NCBI GenBank assembly: GCA_965204685.1
Contig: OZ242004.1
Location: forward strand, 1,550,001-1,614,000
DNA from: Bin87 sp965204685
GTDB taxonomy: Bacteria > Chloroflexota > Dehalococcoidia > Lucifugimonadales > UBA3495
Direction of reading: 5' to 3'
Length of the DNA: 64,000 nt
In this document: one piece after another, positions 38,473 through 47,282 of the stretch
How the letters are laid out: the number at the start of each line of letters is the position of its first letter
Numbering within the stretch: the stretch's first letter is position 1
The notes under the pieces: model-generated
Databases searched by the model: none
What the model was told of the DNA's origin: nothing
The model's input: the letters and a program-made list of their open reading frames with translations, nothing else
Made by a program: the position numbers and the translations under genes

Positions 38473-39989
38473 TAAACCCGAATCCACCGAAGGGATACCT
38501 CAGCGGCGGAGAGACAAGGATGAGGCGTCTGGGAACGGGTCGGCGGGGATCTGATGTCAGTGAGATGGACGATCCGGAGTGTGGCTACCACGCCAAGGGG
38601 ATGTTAGCCGCCGGTGGTGGGGCTGGGCGATTTTCAGCGTAGACCGCAGGCAGAGACCGTCAGGACACCAGCCTGGGGGCGGATCGGCCAGGCGTGGGGG
38701 TATTGTGGACAGGCCAAACGCCGAGGGCGGCGTCAGGAAGAGAGTGGCAGGGCGCGCAATCTCGCCAGGGCGGTGCCGAAATGATTTTGCCAGGGCCAGT
38801 CCCGGGGGAGATGCTGGGTGAGGCGGCGGGCCTTGCGGGTGAGGCGTCCGGCTAGGGAGAAGAAGCGTCGCCGGAGGGTCTTGGTGGTGGCGACCGTCCA
38901 CCCAGGCCGACGCGCGTTGTCCAACGGGCCAGTTTATGGGCGATGACCTCGCATGTCTCGCATCAAGTGCTGGGCAGGCTATGGACAGCCCGGCGGCATT
39001 GACGGGGAAACGGCCCGATGGCAGGTGGTTGAGCCTCACGCCATATTTCAGGTGGCGGATGGCGTTCTCGATCTCCGCGTGGCGGAGATGGTCCCCTTCC
39101 AGATCCAGCGTGTCGCCGTCTTGGTCGGTGATGAAGGTGTAGCAGCTGTAGCTGGTGAACAGGGCCAGTTGGTAGCCGGGGGTGGGTTTCACCCGCTGGA
39201 CGATGAGCCGCACCGGCACAGCGTCGGGTCTCACTGGCGAAGGGAGCGTAAATGGCCTCGGCTACGTCGGCCGCGCCCTCCATCCAGTACGGAATGGGCG
39301 TCCAGTCTTCCTTGGGTATGGCCTTGATGAGGTTGCGCATCTGGGTGTGCTGGCCGACAGTGACAGAGTAGCGGACCCTCATCTGGCGGCAGATGGCGAC
39401 AATGGCGTGGGCGTAGAAGCCGCTGTCGGCTCGCACGATAAGTGGTCCGGTGGCTCCTGCATAGTGCGCTCGACGATGGTTTCACCCAGAAAGCGGGCGG
39501 TGCCCCGGGCCGTGTTGGCTCGTCCCTTCCGCAGCCTTGCCATCAATCCGCTATAGGGAGACCGGTGCTGGCGGCGACGACCAGCACCGGGTGATAGCCC
39601 CGCTGTCTGGCGTAGTTGTGGCGCTGTGCGCAGCGCGGTGGCGGCTATGCAGTCACCACCGGCCGGCGCCGACGCCACCAGCGTCAGTAGCTTGTTTCCT
39701 CCATTGGCCTGACCCGGCGCATCCCCAAGTCAACGTGGCGGTCCACCAACTGGCCCAGTCCCAGATGACGGGCCAAGGTGACCCGCAGGATCAGCCCCGC
39801 ATTGGCCACCAAGTGGTGATCGTCGAAGGCGACATGGATGCGGTCAGGGCGCTTAGATGGTAGCATACGTCGAGCGCTCCCCGTTTCATGATGGTTTTCG
39901 TTGTCAAAAACCATTATCCGAAGTGCGGGAGTACCTTCTCATCCCTTCACCGCGCACGTAGCCTCACCCTTTCGGTCGATTGGGATTTA
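38473..39989 (-). mobile_element. IS1380-family element, copy 2 (decayed)
   Basis: The ends are TAAACCCGAATCCACCGAAG at 38473-38492 and its relative ending GGGATTTA at 39968-39989, matching the other two copies with several differences. The transposase inside is heavily frameshifted. It separates the TIR-like gene from the RyR operon. Confidence 0.75.
38733..39866 (-). pseudogene. IS1380-family transposase pseudogene, copy 2
   Basis: Pieces in different frames match the fuller copy at 60164-61496: RPDRIHVAFDDHHLVANAG near the start, then MRADSGFYAHAIVAICR, DWTPIPYWMEGAADVAEAIY, HAEIENAIRHLKYGVRLNHL and the end RLRALPLSS. At least four frame changes and a deletion of the early-middle region are evident. 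Not functional. Confidence 0.85.
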
Positions 39990-40125
39990 GATTTCGCTCG
40001 GGCGCATGGCAAGAATAAGAAACTAACTGTAAGGTTCGGCTTGTTCAGCCGGATACGCCAGGTGATTAAAGCTTTGGCCAAACCAACGCTGCGCATCTCG
40101 CGAATAACCGGGAGCATCGGCAACA

Positions 40126-40425
40126 ATGGCTACGTACAACTGCAGGCCAATCTCGACAGATGGGATCACACTGCCGGCGGAACTTGCAGCGCTCGTCGAG
40201 CGCCTTGCAGAAAACAATCACGATCACTGGGCGCGCCAGCGAATTGATGAGGGGTGGACCTATGGCCTTCAGAGGGACGATGCCCTAAAGACGCATCCAG
40301 ACCTGGTACCGTATGGAGACCTTCCGGAAGAGGAGAAAGAATACGATCGGACCTCCGTCGTTGAGACCGTGAAGGTAATTCTCATGCTGGGTTACGAGAT
40401 CGTGCCCAGGGGAACCCAAGACTAA
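40126..40425 (+). CDS. RyR-domain protein, first gene of the hydrolase-TIR operon
   Basis: A 99-aa protein that is essentially one ryanodine-receptor (RyR) domain. NNHDHWARQRIDEGWTYG, DDALKTHPDLVPYGDLPEEE and KEYDRTSVVETVKVILMLGY match the conserved RyR pattern. Bacterial RyR domains are proposed to bind nucleotide-derived ligands in conflict systems. The stop is four bases before the start of the hydrolase-TPR-TIR gene, so the two form an operon. Inferred role: ligand sensor controlling the TIR protein. Promoter expected in 39990-40125. Confidence 0.85.
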   Translation: MATYNCRPISTDGITLPAELAALVERLAENNHDHWARQRIDEGWTYGLQRDDALKTHPDLVPYGDLPEEEKEYDRTSVVETVKVILMLGYEIVPRGTQD

Positions 40426-40429
40426 GACG

Positions 40430-42268
40430 ATGGCAAAATACCAGTCAGAATCGCTAAACGAGATCCGCAATCGGAGCGATTGCGCACGGGCGGTGGTCTT
40501 CCTGCACGGCTTTTCCGGCAACCGTGATGACACCTGGGATAACCTCCCATTTCGGTTCGGCACAGCTGATGGGACTTGGGATATCTACACGCTGGGTTAC
40601 GCGACCACTTTAGGCCCGGACTTACTGGGTTTTTGGTCGGGTGATCCCGATCTTCCCATCCTCGCTACCATGCTGAGCACCCAATTTGCGCATGATCCGC
40701 TCAGGCGTTACCAATCGCTCGCACTCGTGGCGCACAGCATGGGCGGCCTGGTGGTACAGCGAGCTTTGATGGACGACTCGGAATTGGCCGACCGTATGCG
40801 AACTGTCATCCTGTTCGGGACACCAAGCGCAGGGGCCCGCAAGGCGTCTTGGATGCAGAAATGGAAACGGCAGCTAAGAAACATGGCGCCCGGTAGCGAG
40901 TTCATCACATCGCTGAGACGGGATTGGGATGTCCGATTCGGAATTAACCCTCCCTTCGACCTCAGGGTCGTCGCAGGCGAGCAAGATCGGTTTGTGTCTG
41001 CTGAGTCCAGCCTCGGACCCTTCCCCAAGGAATTTCTTCATGTCATCTCCGGGGATCACCACACTATGCTCCGGCCATCCGGCCAACGTTCTCCGACCAT
41101 GAGACTACTGTTGTCGGCCTTGTGTGGTGAACCTACGGAGGGTGAAACCTCGGAGCCGTTCACTGCGGTGGCGGAGGTACCGGACTTTGCGGCACCTGCG
41201 CTGATCGACGAGCACGGAGAAAAGATGTCGGAGGAGGACATTGTGCGCGCCGCTCTCGCGTGGGAGCAAAACGGCAGGCGCGACCAGGCAATCGCGCTGC
41301 TTCAACGCTATCAAGCACTCGGGACCGACGTCCAGGGCACCCTGGCAGGTCGGATAAAGCGACTATGGTTGGAAAACGAAGACCCGGGTTCCGCACAGCA
41401 CGCGCTTGACCTATATCGAGGTGCCCTTGACAGGGCACGAGAGAGCTGTGACAGGGATCAGATTTACTACCATGCCATCAACATTGCGTTTCTTGAATTA
41501 GCTGCCTTCAACCGCGTCGGCAGCACCAGCAAGATGGCGGCATTGGCTCTTGAAAACGCCAGCCTTGTTGAAGCGAGTGTGTGGAGCGTCGCCACTCAGG
41601 CTGAGGCAAACCTGTACTTGGGTCGGTTCGAGCGGGCTTTGGAGCTTTACCGCAGCCTGTCCGAAATCGAAACGGAGCCGTGGCAGTACGCTTCAACAGC
41701 TCTACAGGCGGGGCAAATCGCCATCAAACTTGACAACCCCGAACTGGTGGATAGTTTGGAGGAGATCTTCACGCCCACCGTAAACCAGGCGAACGGGATA
41801 TTCGTCGGCTACAGTTCGACGGACGCGGAGTGGACAGACCGGCTTCGCCAGATGTTGGCACCCTTTCTGCGGGACGGCGATATCGAGCTGAAACTGTGGG
41901 TCGCCGACGAAGACGCTCAACCTGACGCCCTACGGCGCGAACGGCTTCAGTCCGCACTCGAATCGGCAGGTGTTGCGGTCGTTCTGGTCAGCGCATCGTT
42001 CCTGGGGTCGGAGTACGTCATGGAGCACGCTTTGTCGCAGATCGAGAGCGTTGCATCCGACGGGACCATCCAGCTGGCCTGGGTATACGTATCCCATGCC
42101 CCCTATGAGGTCGCGGAGCTTGAGCCGTTCGAGGCGGCTCACGATACATCCCAACCCCTGTACGCCCTTTCACGCCCGGAGCAGGACGAAATCCTTTTGA
42201 ACATCGCGCGAGACATCAAGGCTGCAGCACTCGGAGCGACAGGGCGGTTCCGGTCCCAGGAACTGTAG
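40430..42268 (+). CDS. Alpha/beta-hydrolase-TPR-TIR fusion effector
   Basis: A 612-aa three-part protein. Residues 20-215 form an alpha/beta hydrolase: VVFLHGFSGN oxyanion region, nucleophile Ser103 in AHSMGG, likely Asp186 in GEQDRF and His210 or His211 in SGDHH. Residues 270-440 are helical repeats (AATQAEANLYLGRFERALEL-type, here VATQAEANLYLGRFERALEL) resembling the TRAFs-binding or TPR-S domain. Residues 455-600 form a TIR domain (GIFVGYSSTDAEWTDRLRQM, then FLGSEYVMEHAL, with Glu532 as candidate catalytic residue). TIR domains of defence proteins consume NAD. The hydrolase could be a second effector or a processing domain. Confidence 0.85.
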   Translation: MAKYQSESLNEIRNRSDCARAVVFLHGFSGNRDDTWDNLPFRFGTADGTWDIYTLGYATTLGPDLLGFWSGDPDLPILATMLSTQFAHDPLRRYQSLALVAHSMGGLVVQRALMDDSELADRMRTVILFGTPSAGARKASWMQKWKRQLRNMAPGSEFITSLRRDWDVRFGINPPFDLRVVAGEQDRFVSAESSLGPFPKEFLHVISGDHHTMLRPSGQRSPTMRLLLSALCGEPTEGETSEPFTAVAEVPDFAAPALIDEHGEKMSEEDIVRAALAWEQNGRRDQAIALLQRYQALGTDVQGTLAGRIKRLWLENEDPGSAQHALDLYRGALDRARESCDRDQIYYHAINIAFLELAAFNRVGSTSKMAALALENASLVEASVWSVATQAEANLYLGRFERALELYRSLSEIETEPWQYASTALQAGQIAIKLDNPELVDSLEEIFTPTVNQANGIFVGYSSTDAEWTDRLRQMLAPFLRDGDIELKLWVADEDAQPDALRRERLQSALESAGVAVVLVSASFLGSEYVMEHALSQIESVASDGTIQLAWVYVSHAPYEVAELEPFEAAHDTSQPLYALSRPEQDEILLNIARDIKAAALGATGRFRSQEL

Positions 42269-42608
42269 GGGAGCCGATTTGGATCCGCGACAGCGCGTCT
42301 TTGACATCTTGATCAACCGGCATGACCACAGAGAACGGACACTCATCCAGGCAATGCCCTAGCGAGGCAGGCCGATGCACGCCAAGGCCGCGCTCCGGTG
42401 AGCGGAGTGAAAATCAGTATCGAAAACATCAGTTGGCGCACGGAGATGATGAACGGCTGTCCGAGGACGGTTTTCACCGCAAATGTGCTCTGCGGATTTC
42501 AGGGCAATCGAAAGTCCTATGTTGTTCCAGCATAGCTTCGCACGTTTTGTGCTATGTTAGTCAAGCCGGCACGTGCTGCGCTTCTTGGACGTTCATGGGG
42601 ATCACGCG
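42269..42608. other. Intergenic region between the hydrolase-TIR gene and the first DUF1863 gene
   Basis: No supported gene in 340 bases. It probably holds the promoter of the next unit; AT-rich sequence occurs at about 42520-42560. Confidence 0.4.
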
Positions 42609-43178
42609 ATGCGCTCACTACCCAACCGCCGAAAGGTTTTCATCAGCTTCCACAGGTCAGACATGGAGTACAAGGAACGTTTCGTCTCGATGCTGCATGG
42701 CCACGTAGTCGACGGATCCGTTGACACAGGCGACATCATCGACAGCAATCTCCCACTGGACGAAATCCGGCGCAGGATACGGGACGATTATATAGCCGAC
42801 GCCAACGTCACGGTGGTTCTGATCGGCCCATGCACCTGGCAGAGGAAACATGTGGATTGGGAGATCAGTTCCAGCCTTAGGCATACCCGAAGCAATTCCA
42901 GGTGCGGGCTGCTCGGGATTCGGCTGCCGCACCATACCGATTTCCGCAACGAGAATTATGATCCTCACTTGTTGCCTCCAAGATTGGCGGACAACTGCGG
43001 AGGTCCGGATCCGTACGCTCAAATCCACCGGTGGTCGGGAAGTTCGAACCAAGTCAACACCGTCCTTCGCTGGATCGACCAAGCACTGGAAAGAAGCCGG
43101 CGGGGCAACCCAGTTAACAACAGGCGTCAGTTCGGGGAGAATCGGAGAGGTGATTGCAGGTCAGGTTGGCGAAACTGA
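42609..43178 (+). CDS. DUF1863 (ThsB-like) TIR-like protein 1
   Basis: A 189-aa protein with the DUF1863/TIR-like fold: KVFISFHRSDMEYKERFVSM at the N-terminus, DIIDSNLPLDEIRRRIRDDY in the middle, then VTVVLIGPCTWQRKHVDWEI with Glu85 at the usual conserved position. In Thoeris systems ThsB proteins of this superfamily make a cyclic ADP-ribose signal; no ThsA partner lies nearby. The start at 42609 places the first strand a few residues in. The last 25 residues are basic and look disordered. Confidence 0.8.
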   Translation: MRSLPNRRKVFISFHRSDMEYKERFVSMLHGHVVDGSVDTGDIIDSNLPLDEIRRRIRDDYIADANVTVVLIGPCTWQRKHVDWEISSSLRHTRSNSRCGLLGIRLPHHTDFRNENYDPHLLPPRLADNCGGPDPYAQIHRWSGSSNQVNTVLRWIDQALERSRRGNPVNNRRQFGENRRGDCRSGWRN

Positions 43179-43310
43179 TAACCGGGCGGCTCAGGATCCG
43201 CCAGTTGAACCGATCGCACTCCGCAAATTCATAGCATTGCGCGGCGGACCATAGCCCCTCATACGAGACCCCGCTTGGGACTACCCTGGCAACCACGAAA
43301 GGAACGTGCC

Positions 43311-43664
43311 ATGAAAACGCTGGGGCAGAGGATCAGGGAACTGCGGCAAGGGAAGGATTTGTCCCTCCGTGAGTTAGCCGGCAAGATCGGCGTGTCGTCC
43401 GCGTTTATGTCCGATGTAGAACTCGGTCGTCGGAACCCGTCCGACCAGCACATGGCGGCCATAGCCCACGTTTTGGAGACCTCGCTGGAAGAGTTACAAC
43501 AATTCGACACGCGACCGCCCCTGCGGGAATTCCAGAGAGCGACGCTATCGGACCCCGGCTACGGCATTGCATTCCGGCAGATGATGGAAAGAAATATCAG
43601 CTCAGAGGAACTCCTCCAATTTATTCGTGAACGTGATCAGCGAAGGCGGGAAGAAGGGTACTGA
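43311..43664 (+). CDS. XRE-family regulator next to an IrrE protease
   Basis: A 117-aa protein with an N-terminal helix-turn-helix (KDLSLRELAGKIGVSSAFMS, then DVELGRRNPSDQHM). The ATG at 43311 follows AAAGGAA. Its C-terminal half is charged and helical. It lies two bases upstream of an ImmA/IrrE-type gene; in such pairs the protease cleaves the repressor when a signal appears. Inferred: local repressor of the TIR-like genes. Confidence 0.85.
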   Translation: MKTLGQRIRELRQGKDLSLRELAGKIGVSSAFMSDVELGRRNPSDQHMAAIAHVLETSLEELQQFDTRPPLREFQRATLSDPGYGIAFRQMMERNISSEELLQFIRERDQRRREEGY

Positions 43665-43666
43665 CG

Positions 43667-44370
43667 ATGCGGACCTTTCCGGCCGAATCCGGCCCCTTTT
43701 TGCAACGGTACCATTTCGCGGCCGAGGAATTTGAGGTAATCGCGTCGCAAGAGCTGCGCTCGGTTGATCTGCTTCCGGATGTTCCGGCGCCGATACGCGT
43801 GGACCGTTTCATCGAGAAACGGTTCGACATCGTCCCGGAATACGACGATCTTCCCCACGGATTGGTGGGTTTCACGAGGTTCGATTTGAAGGGCCCGGCA
43901 GAGGTGGTAGTCGCGCGCGATCTGGCGGATGACGGTGGCCAGGCCGCGGAGCGGAGGATAAAAGCACCCTCGCCCACGAGGCAGGACACATTGTTCTGCA
44001 CGGACAGCTATTCACGTCGCAATTACGGGACACTACCCGTCCACTGATCGAAATCGATGTTGACGTTGCCAATCGAAAAGTTCTCTGCCGAGACGACAAC
44101 GCGAGCAAGCGCCGTTATGACGGACGCTGGTGGGAGTACCAAGCCAACCAGATGATTGGGGCTCTCCTGTTGCCTCGTGCGCTGGTGCTCAAGGCTCTGG
44201 AACCCCTGATGACCCTACGGGGACAATTGGGAATGGGCATTTTGGAAGAAGCGAAGCGTGATGAAGCGGCTGAGACTCTGGCCGATACATTCGATGTGAA
44301 TCCCGTCGTCGCGCGCATCAGGATCGACCAGATATTCCCCGCGTCGATAGGCGGGCAGTTGCCGCTGTAA
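43667..44370 (+). pseudogene. ImmA/IrrE-type metallopeptidase with a frameshift
   Basis: The first part (from ATG 43667) reads to ADDGGQAAERR and then leaves frame near 43960, at ATAAAAGC. The next frame continues directly with STLAHEAGHIVLHGQLF, whose HEAGH zinc motif lies at 43975-43989. It then runs through WWEYQANQMIGALLLPRALV to the stop at 44370, the expected DUF955 ending. A single inserted or deleted base separates the halves. It could be a real inactivation, a sequencing error or a programmed slip on the short A-run. Confidence 0.8.
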
Positions 44371-44486
44371 AAATTTTTCGACCGTATTTCCACAATGCAA
44401 GCGGACTTGCGTTGATATGTATCAAGTGAGATAATCAAATGGTGGGAACCCATTGGGAATCGAAATCTGATAAGGAGCACCAGACA

Positions 44487-45182
44487 ATGGTTGACAAGGT
44501 ACGTCATCGGACGTTCATAACTTACCACCAGGAAGACCAGGACGAGGTGGACGAGTTCATCAAGACGTTCGACCACGAGCGCGACGTATTCATCGCTCGG
44601 GCGGTCGGAAGCGACGAAACGATGGAAGACCTGGTCGGTGGCGATGATGACGACTACATCATGCGCCAGATCAGGGAAAAATACCTGAACGACACCACCG
44701 TGACCCTGGCCTTCATCGGGGAGCGCACGTGGACCAGGAAATTTGTCGATTGGGAACTGGCCGCCAGTCTGCATCAGGGTCCGTCGGCGGGCAAACCCAA
44801 TGGGTTGCTGGCGATCTTGTCGCCCAAGCTAACGAAAGCGATCCTGCCGGACCGGTTCGTGGACAACTGGGAACCCGGATACGCCCACTTTTACCCATAC
44901 CCCAAGAATCGGACACAGCTCTCCAATTGGATCGAAGAAGCGTTCAAAGCCCGAGAGGATGAGAAACAGCGAGAACTCATCAAAAACGGCAGGCGCAAGC
45001 TCAGGCGGAACCTCTCTCCGGATCAGCCAGCCAGCCGGCCAACCGTGCAGCCCAAACCGGACGGATCGTATTCTGATCCCAACAAGGCCGCCAGAACTGC
45101 CGCGGTCGCCACAGGAACGGCTGCCGCCACTCGTTCCGCGACGCCCCGACCGCCGTACCTCCACCGCGACAAGAAGCGATGA
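44487..45182 (+). CDS. DUF1863 (ThsB-like) TIR-like protein 2, paired with E2-like gene
   Basis: A 231-aa protein. AAGGAG precedes the ATG at 44487. The TIR-like core has TFITYHQEDQDEVDEFIKTF, a conserved acidic stretch DDDDYIMRQIREKYLNDTTV, then TLAFIGERTWTRKFVDWELA with Glu90. From about residue 165 the chain becomes Lys/Arg-, Pro- and Ala-rich and probably disordered. It is related to TIR-like protein 1 but divergent. Its last four bases overlap the start of the E2-like gene (ATGA), showing translational coupling. Confidence 0.8.
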   Translation: MVDKVRHRTFITYHQEDQDEVDEFIKTFDHERDVFIARAVGSDETMEDLVGGDDDDYIMRQIREKYLNDTTVTLAFIGERTWTRKFVDWELAASLHQGPSAGKPNGLLAILSPKLTKAILPDRFVDNWEPGYAHFYPYPKNRTQLSNWIEEAFKAREDEKQRELIKNGRRKLRRNLSPDQPASRPTVQPKPDGSYSDPNKAARTAAVATGTAAATRSATPRPPYLHRDKKR

Positions 45183-45751
45183 ACTTGACATTGGACGATG
45201 TCCAGTGGCTCGAAAAACACCAGCCGCGTCTTGCGGCTGGTTTGATCGCGCCCTCGATCGTAGGGACTTTGGATATCTCAGCCTACTACGACAAGGAAGC
45301 GCGAAAAATCGTGACGGGCCCTTATTTTGCCTTCGGACGCCAGGATACTTTCATTGCCGACCAATTCGTTATCGACATACGGCTGGAAGAAAAGGATAAC
45401 AACGGCTGGCCCAAAGTCTACGAGGTTGGGCAACGGCACCGGTTGATTGCTGCTCGCGAAGGCATGCCTTCGGTAGATCTGCACTTTTATGCCGACGGGC
45501 ATGCCTGCCTCGGCTTTGACTACCCATGGGATCCTCCTCTTACCTTGGACCAATTCATGGCTAGCCTGGTCGAGCCCTTCTTTTACCGGCTGGCCTATGT
45601 GGGCCTCTACGGAATAGCAGCGGCGCGCGCCGATCTGTGGCCCGAACATTCCCATGGCAAGGCGGGTTATCAGGAGCATAAAAAGATAGTCGCGCGGGGG
45701 AATGCATCCATTCGCCGGAATCAGATTGGTGAACGGCCATTCGGTTTCTAA
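45179..45751 (+). CDS. E2 (ubiquitin-conjugating)-like protein with a single cysteine
   Basis: A 190-aa protein, translationally coupled to TIR-like protein 2. The order of elements fits the prokaryotic E2 superfamily: a strand-rich region (DQFVIDIRLEEKDNNGWPKV with YEVGQRHR), then LHFYADGHACLGF. Cys110 in this segment is the only cysteine in the protein and is placed where E2 enzymes carry the catalytic Cys. WDPPLTLDQFMASLVEPFFY and LWPEHSHGKAGYQEH follow. Known: E2-only partners occur in short type II CBASS. No E1 or JAB gene lies in this window. The E2 assignment rests on pattern reading and needs a profile or structure test. Confidence 0.55.
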   Translation: MNLTLDDVQWLEKHQPRLAAGLIAPSIVGTLDISAYYDKEARKIVTGPYFAFGRQDTFIADQFVIDIRLEEKDNNGWPKVYEVGQRHRLIAAREGMPSVDLHFYADGHACLGFDYPWDPPLTLDQFMASLVEPFFYRLAYVGLYGIAAARADLWPEHSHGKAGYQEHKKIVARGNASIRRNQIGERPFGF

Positions 45752-46460
45752 GCCCGAATTCGCCGATGTGATTTGGTGTTGAGATTCAAGTGCGTGATGG
45801 GAGCCTCGGAAAAGGCAACAGGCCGTGATGCTGACCGGGATAGACGATGAGAGTGTTGTTACCGCGCGCATCGCCTCAAATCAAATATTGCCGAACTCGG
45901 TCGCGCGAGTCTCCTATCGGACCTACCGGCGAAATTGGAGAACTGGACACCGTCGTCGGAAAGACCCACCGCAACGCATCGGCCAACCCGCTCTGGGCAT
46001 CCTTCGGGCACCCTGCACCTTATCGATACCCATCTTTGGTTCGCCAAAGGGCTAATATGTGAACTGCTGGCAGGCCGCTTTCGTTCGCCAGGATCACGGC
46101 GGCTTTCCTCGGCCCAAGCACCTTCGCCACGCCATTGCCACAACTCTCGTCCAATCCTATTCGCAGTAGCCGGCGTGGTCCGCCCTGATCCCCGCCATCG
46201 TAACCTCCCCTCGCTCCAGTTGAGCGCGCAACTGCGCCTCCACCGCCCCGGCGCAGCGGAACGGCCCCCACCGCGTTGGGCACGGTCAGCCGATGCAGGA
46301 CGGTGTTGGGGCCCGCCATGCAATCGGCGTACCGACGCACCATCCGATCATCGGCGTTCACCCCGCAGGCCAACGCGAACCACAGGCAGATTTTCATCGC
46401 CAGCGTGATCCACAAACGATGCACGGTTATCTGCCCGAGCGTCCTACGACGGGAAACCCA
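45752..46460. other. Degraded coding remnants
   Basis: Minus-strand pieces in two frames (for example VAKVLGPRKAAVILANESGL, then PAVHILALWRTKDGY near 46020-46110, and a part beginning near 46424) look like one decayed gene. I cannot name the family. The sequence just after the E2-like stop (TAAGCCCGAATTCGCCGATG) partly resembles an IS1380 end. Confidence 0.35.
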
Positions 46461-46976
46461 TCAGGGGCGCCCCACATCGCCGAACACGTCGGACGTCGCC
46501 ACCGCGGCGAACTCAGGATCGACGAAGTAGCTCTGCAGCGGACTGTGGGCTGCCACCGGCCGGGACAAGGTCATCCCCCGCTCTCGCTGGAACCTCCGCA
46601 GCGCGTGGCCCATCCGCATCAGCAGCGAGCTCAGCTCCCCCGGCGTCAGCTCCGCACGCTGACACAGGGCGTTCCTGTGTATGCCCGCCTCCCCGGCCCG
46701 CCACACGTGCCGCGCCATCCGTCGGGCCGCCGGTTCCAGTCCTGCCAGGAATTCGGAGACCAGGGCCTCCGTCCATTCTCCGGCAGCCGTTTCATTGGAT
46801 CCCGCCACACCTGATGTCCCGGTGGCCGGCGTCGCTTCCTCACCCCTGCCATCAAGCGTCTCCGTTGATTCGACGTCGCCGCCCGCAGGTGCGTTTCGCC
46901 CTGCGTTCCCAAGCTCCCACAGAACCCGGACCACCTCATCAGCGCTGCCCTCAATTTCCACGCGCATCTGCGTCAC
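46461..46976 (-). CDS. Hypothetical protein with C-terminal winged-helix-like region
   Basis: A 171-aa protein. The N-terminus reads MRVEIEGSADEVVRVLWELG; a Gly/Glu/Thr-rich linker follows (about 35-65). The C-terminal region (LVSEFLAGLEPAARRMARHV, then HRNALCQRAELTPGELSSLL) is helical and resembles a winged-helix fold. I do not recognise a family. Transcription is opposite to the TIR island and the same as the NYN gene. Confidence 0.6.
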   Translation of the reverse strand: MTQMRVEIEGSADEVVRVLWELGNAGRNAPAGGDVESTETLDGRGEEATPATGTSGVAGSNETAAGEWTEALVSEFLAGLEPAARRMARHVWRAGEAGIHRNALCQRAELTPGELSSLLMRMGHALRRFQRERGMTLSRPVAAHSPLQSYFVDPEFAAVATSDVFGDVGRP

Positions 46977-47282
46977 GGTGACACTCCCTTATCGTCGCTA
47001 TCATCTTCGCAGCTGCGCCGCAGAGGACGCCGCCTGAAGTTTGCCAGACAACTTCCCCCGCCGCGACGGTTCCGCATCCCTGCGTCCGGACCGGCTTCGA
47101 GTATATGGTCAAGGGCCGGGCACATCGGTGAAACCATTGCCTTTTCAGCTTTTCATTCCGTGCCGGAGGCGGGAGCGTGGATCGAAGGCGACGCCGGAAG
47201 GAACCTCGGACCGGTTCTGCCGATGCCGAACATGGGTCATTCGCCCGAACTCTCACAGCAAGCGTGGCCTCTGCCCGCGACG
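46977..47282. other. Intergenic region
   Basis: About 300 bases between the winged-helix-like gene and the NYN gene, with no supported feature. Confidence 0.4.

Noticed and set aside
37818..45182. Canonical Thoeris
   Set aside because: Several ThsB-like proteins exist, but no ThsA (SIR2/SLOG or Macro-type) effector is found beside any of them.
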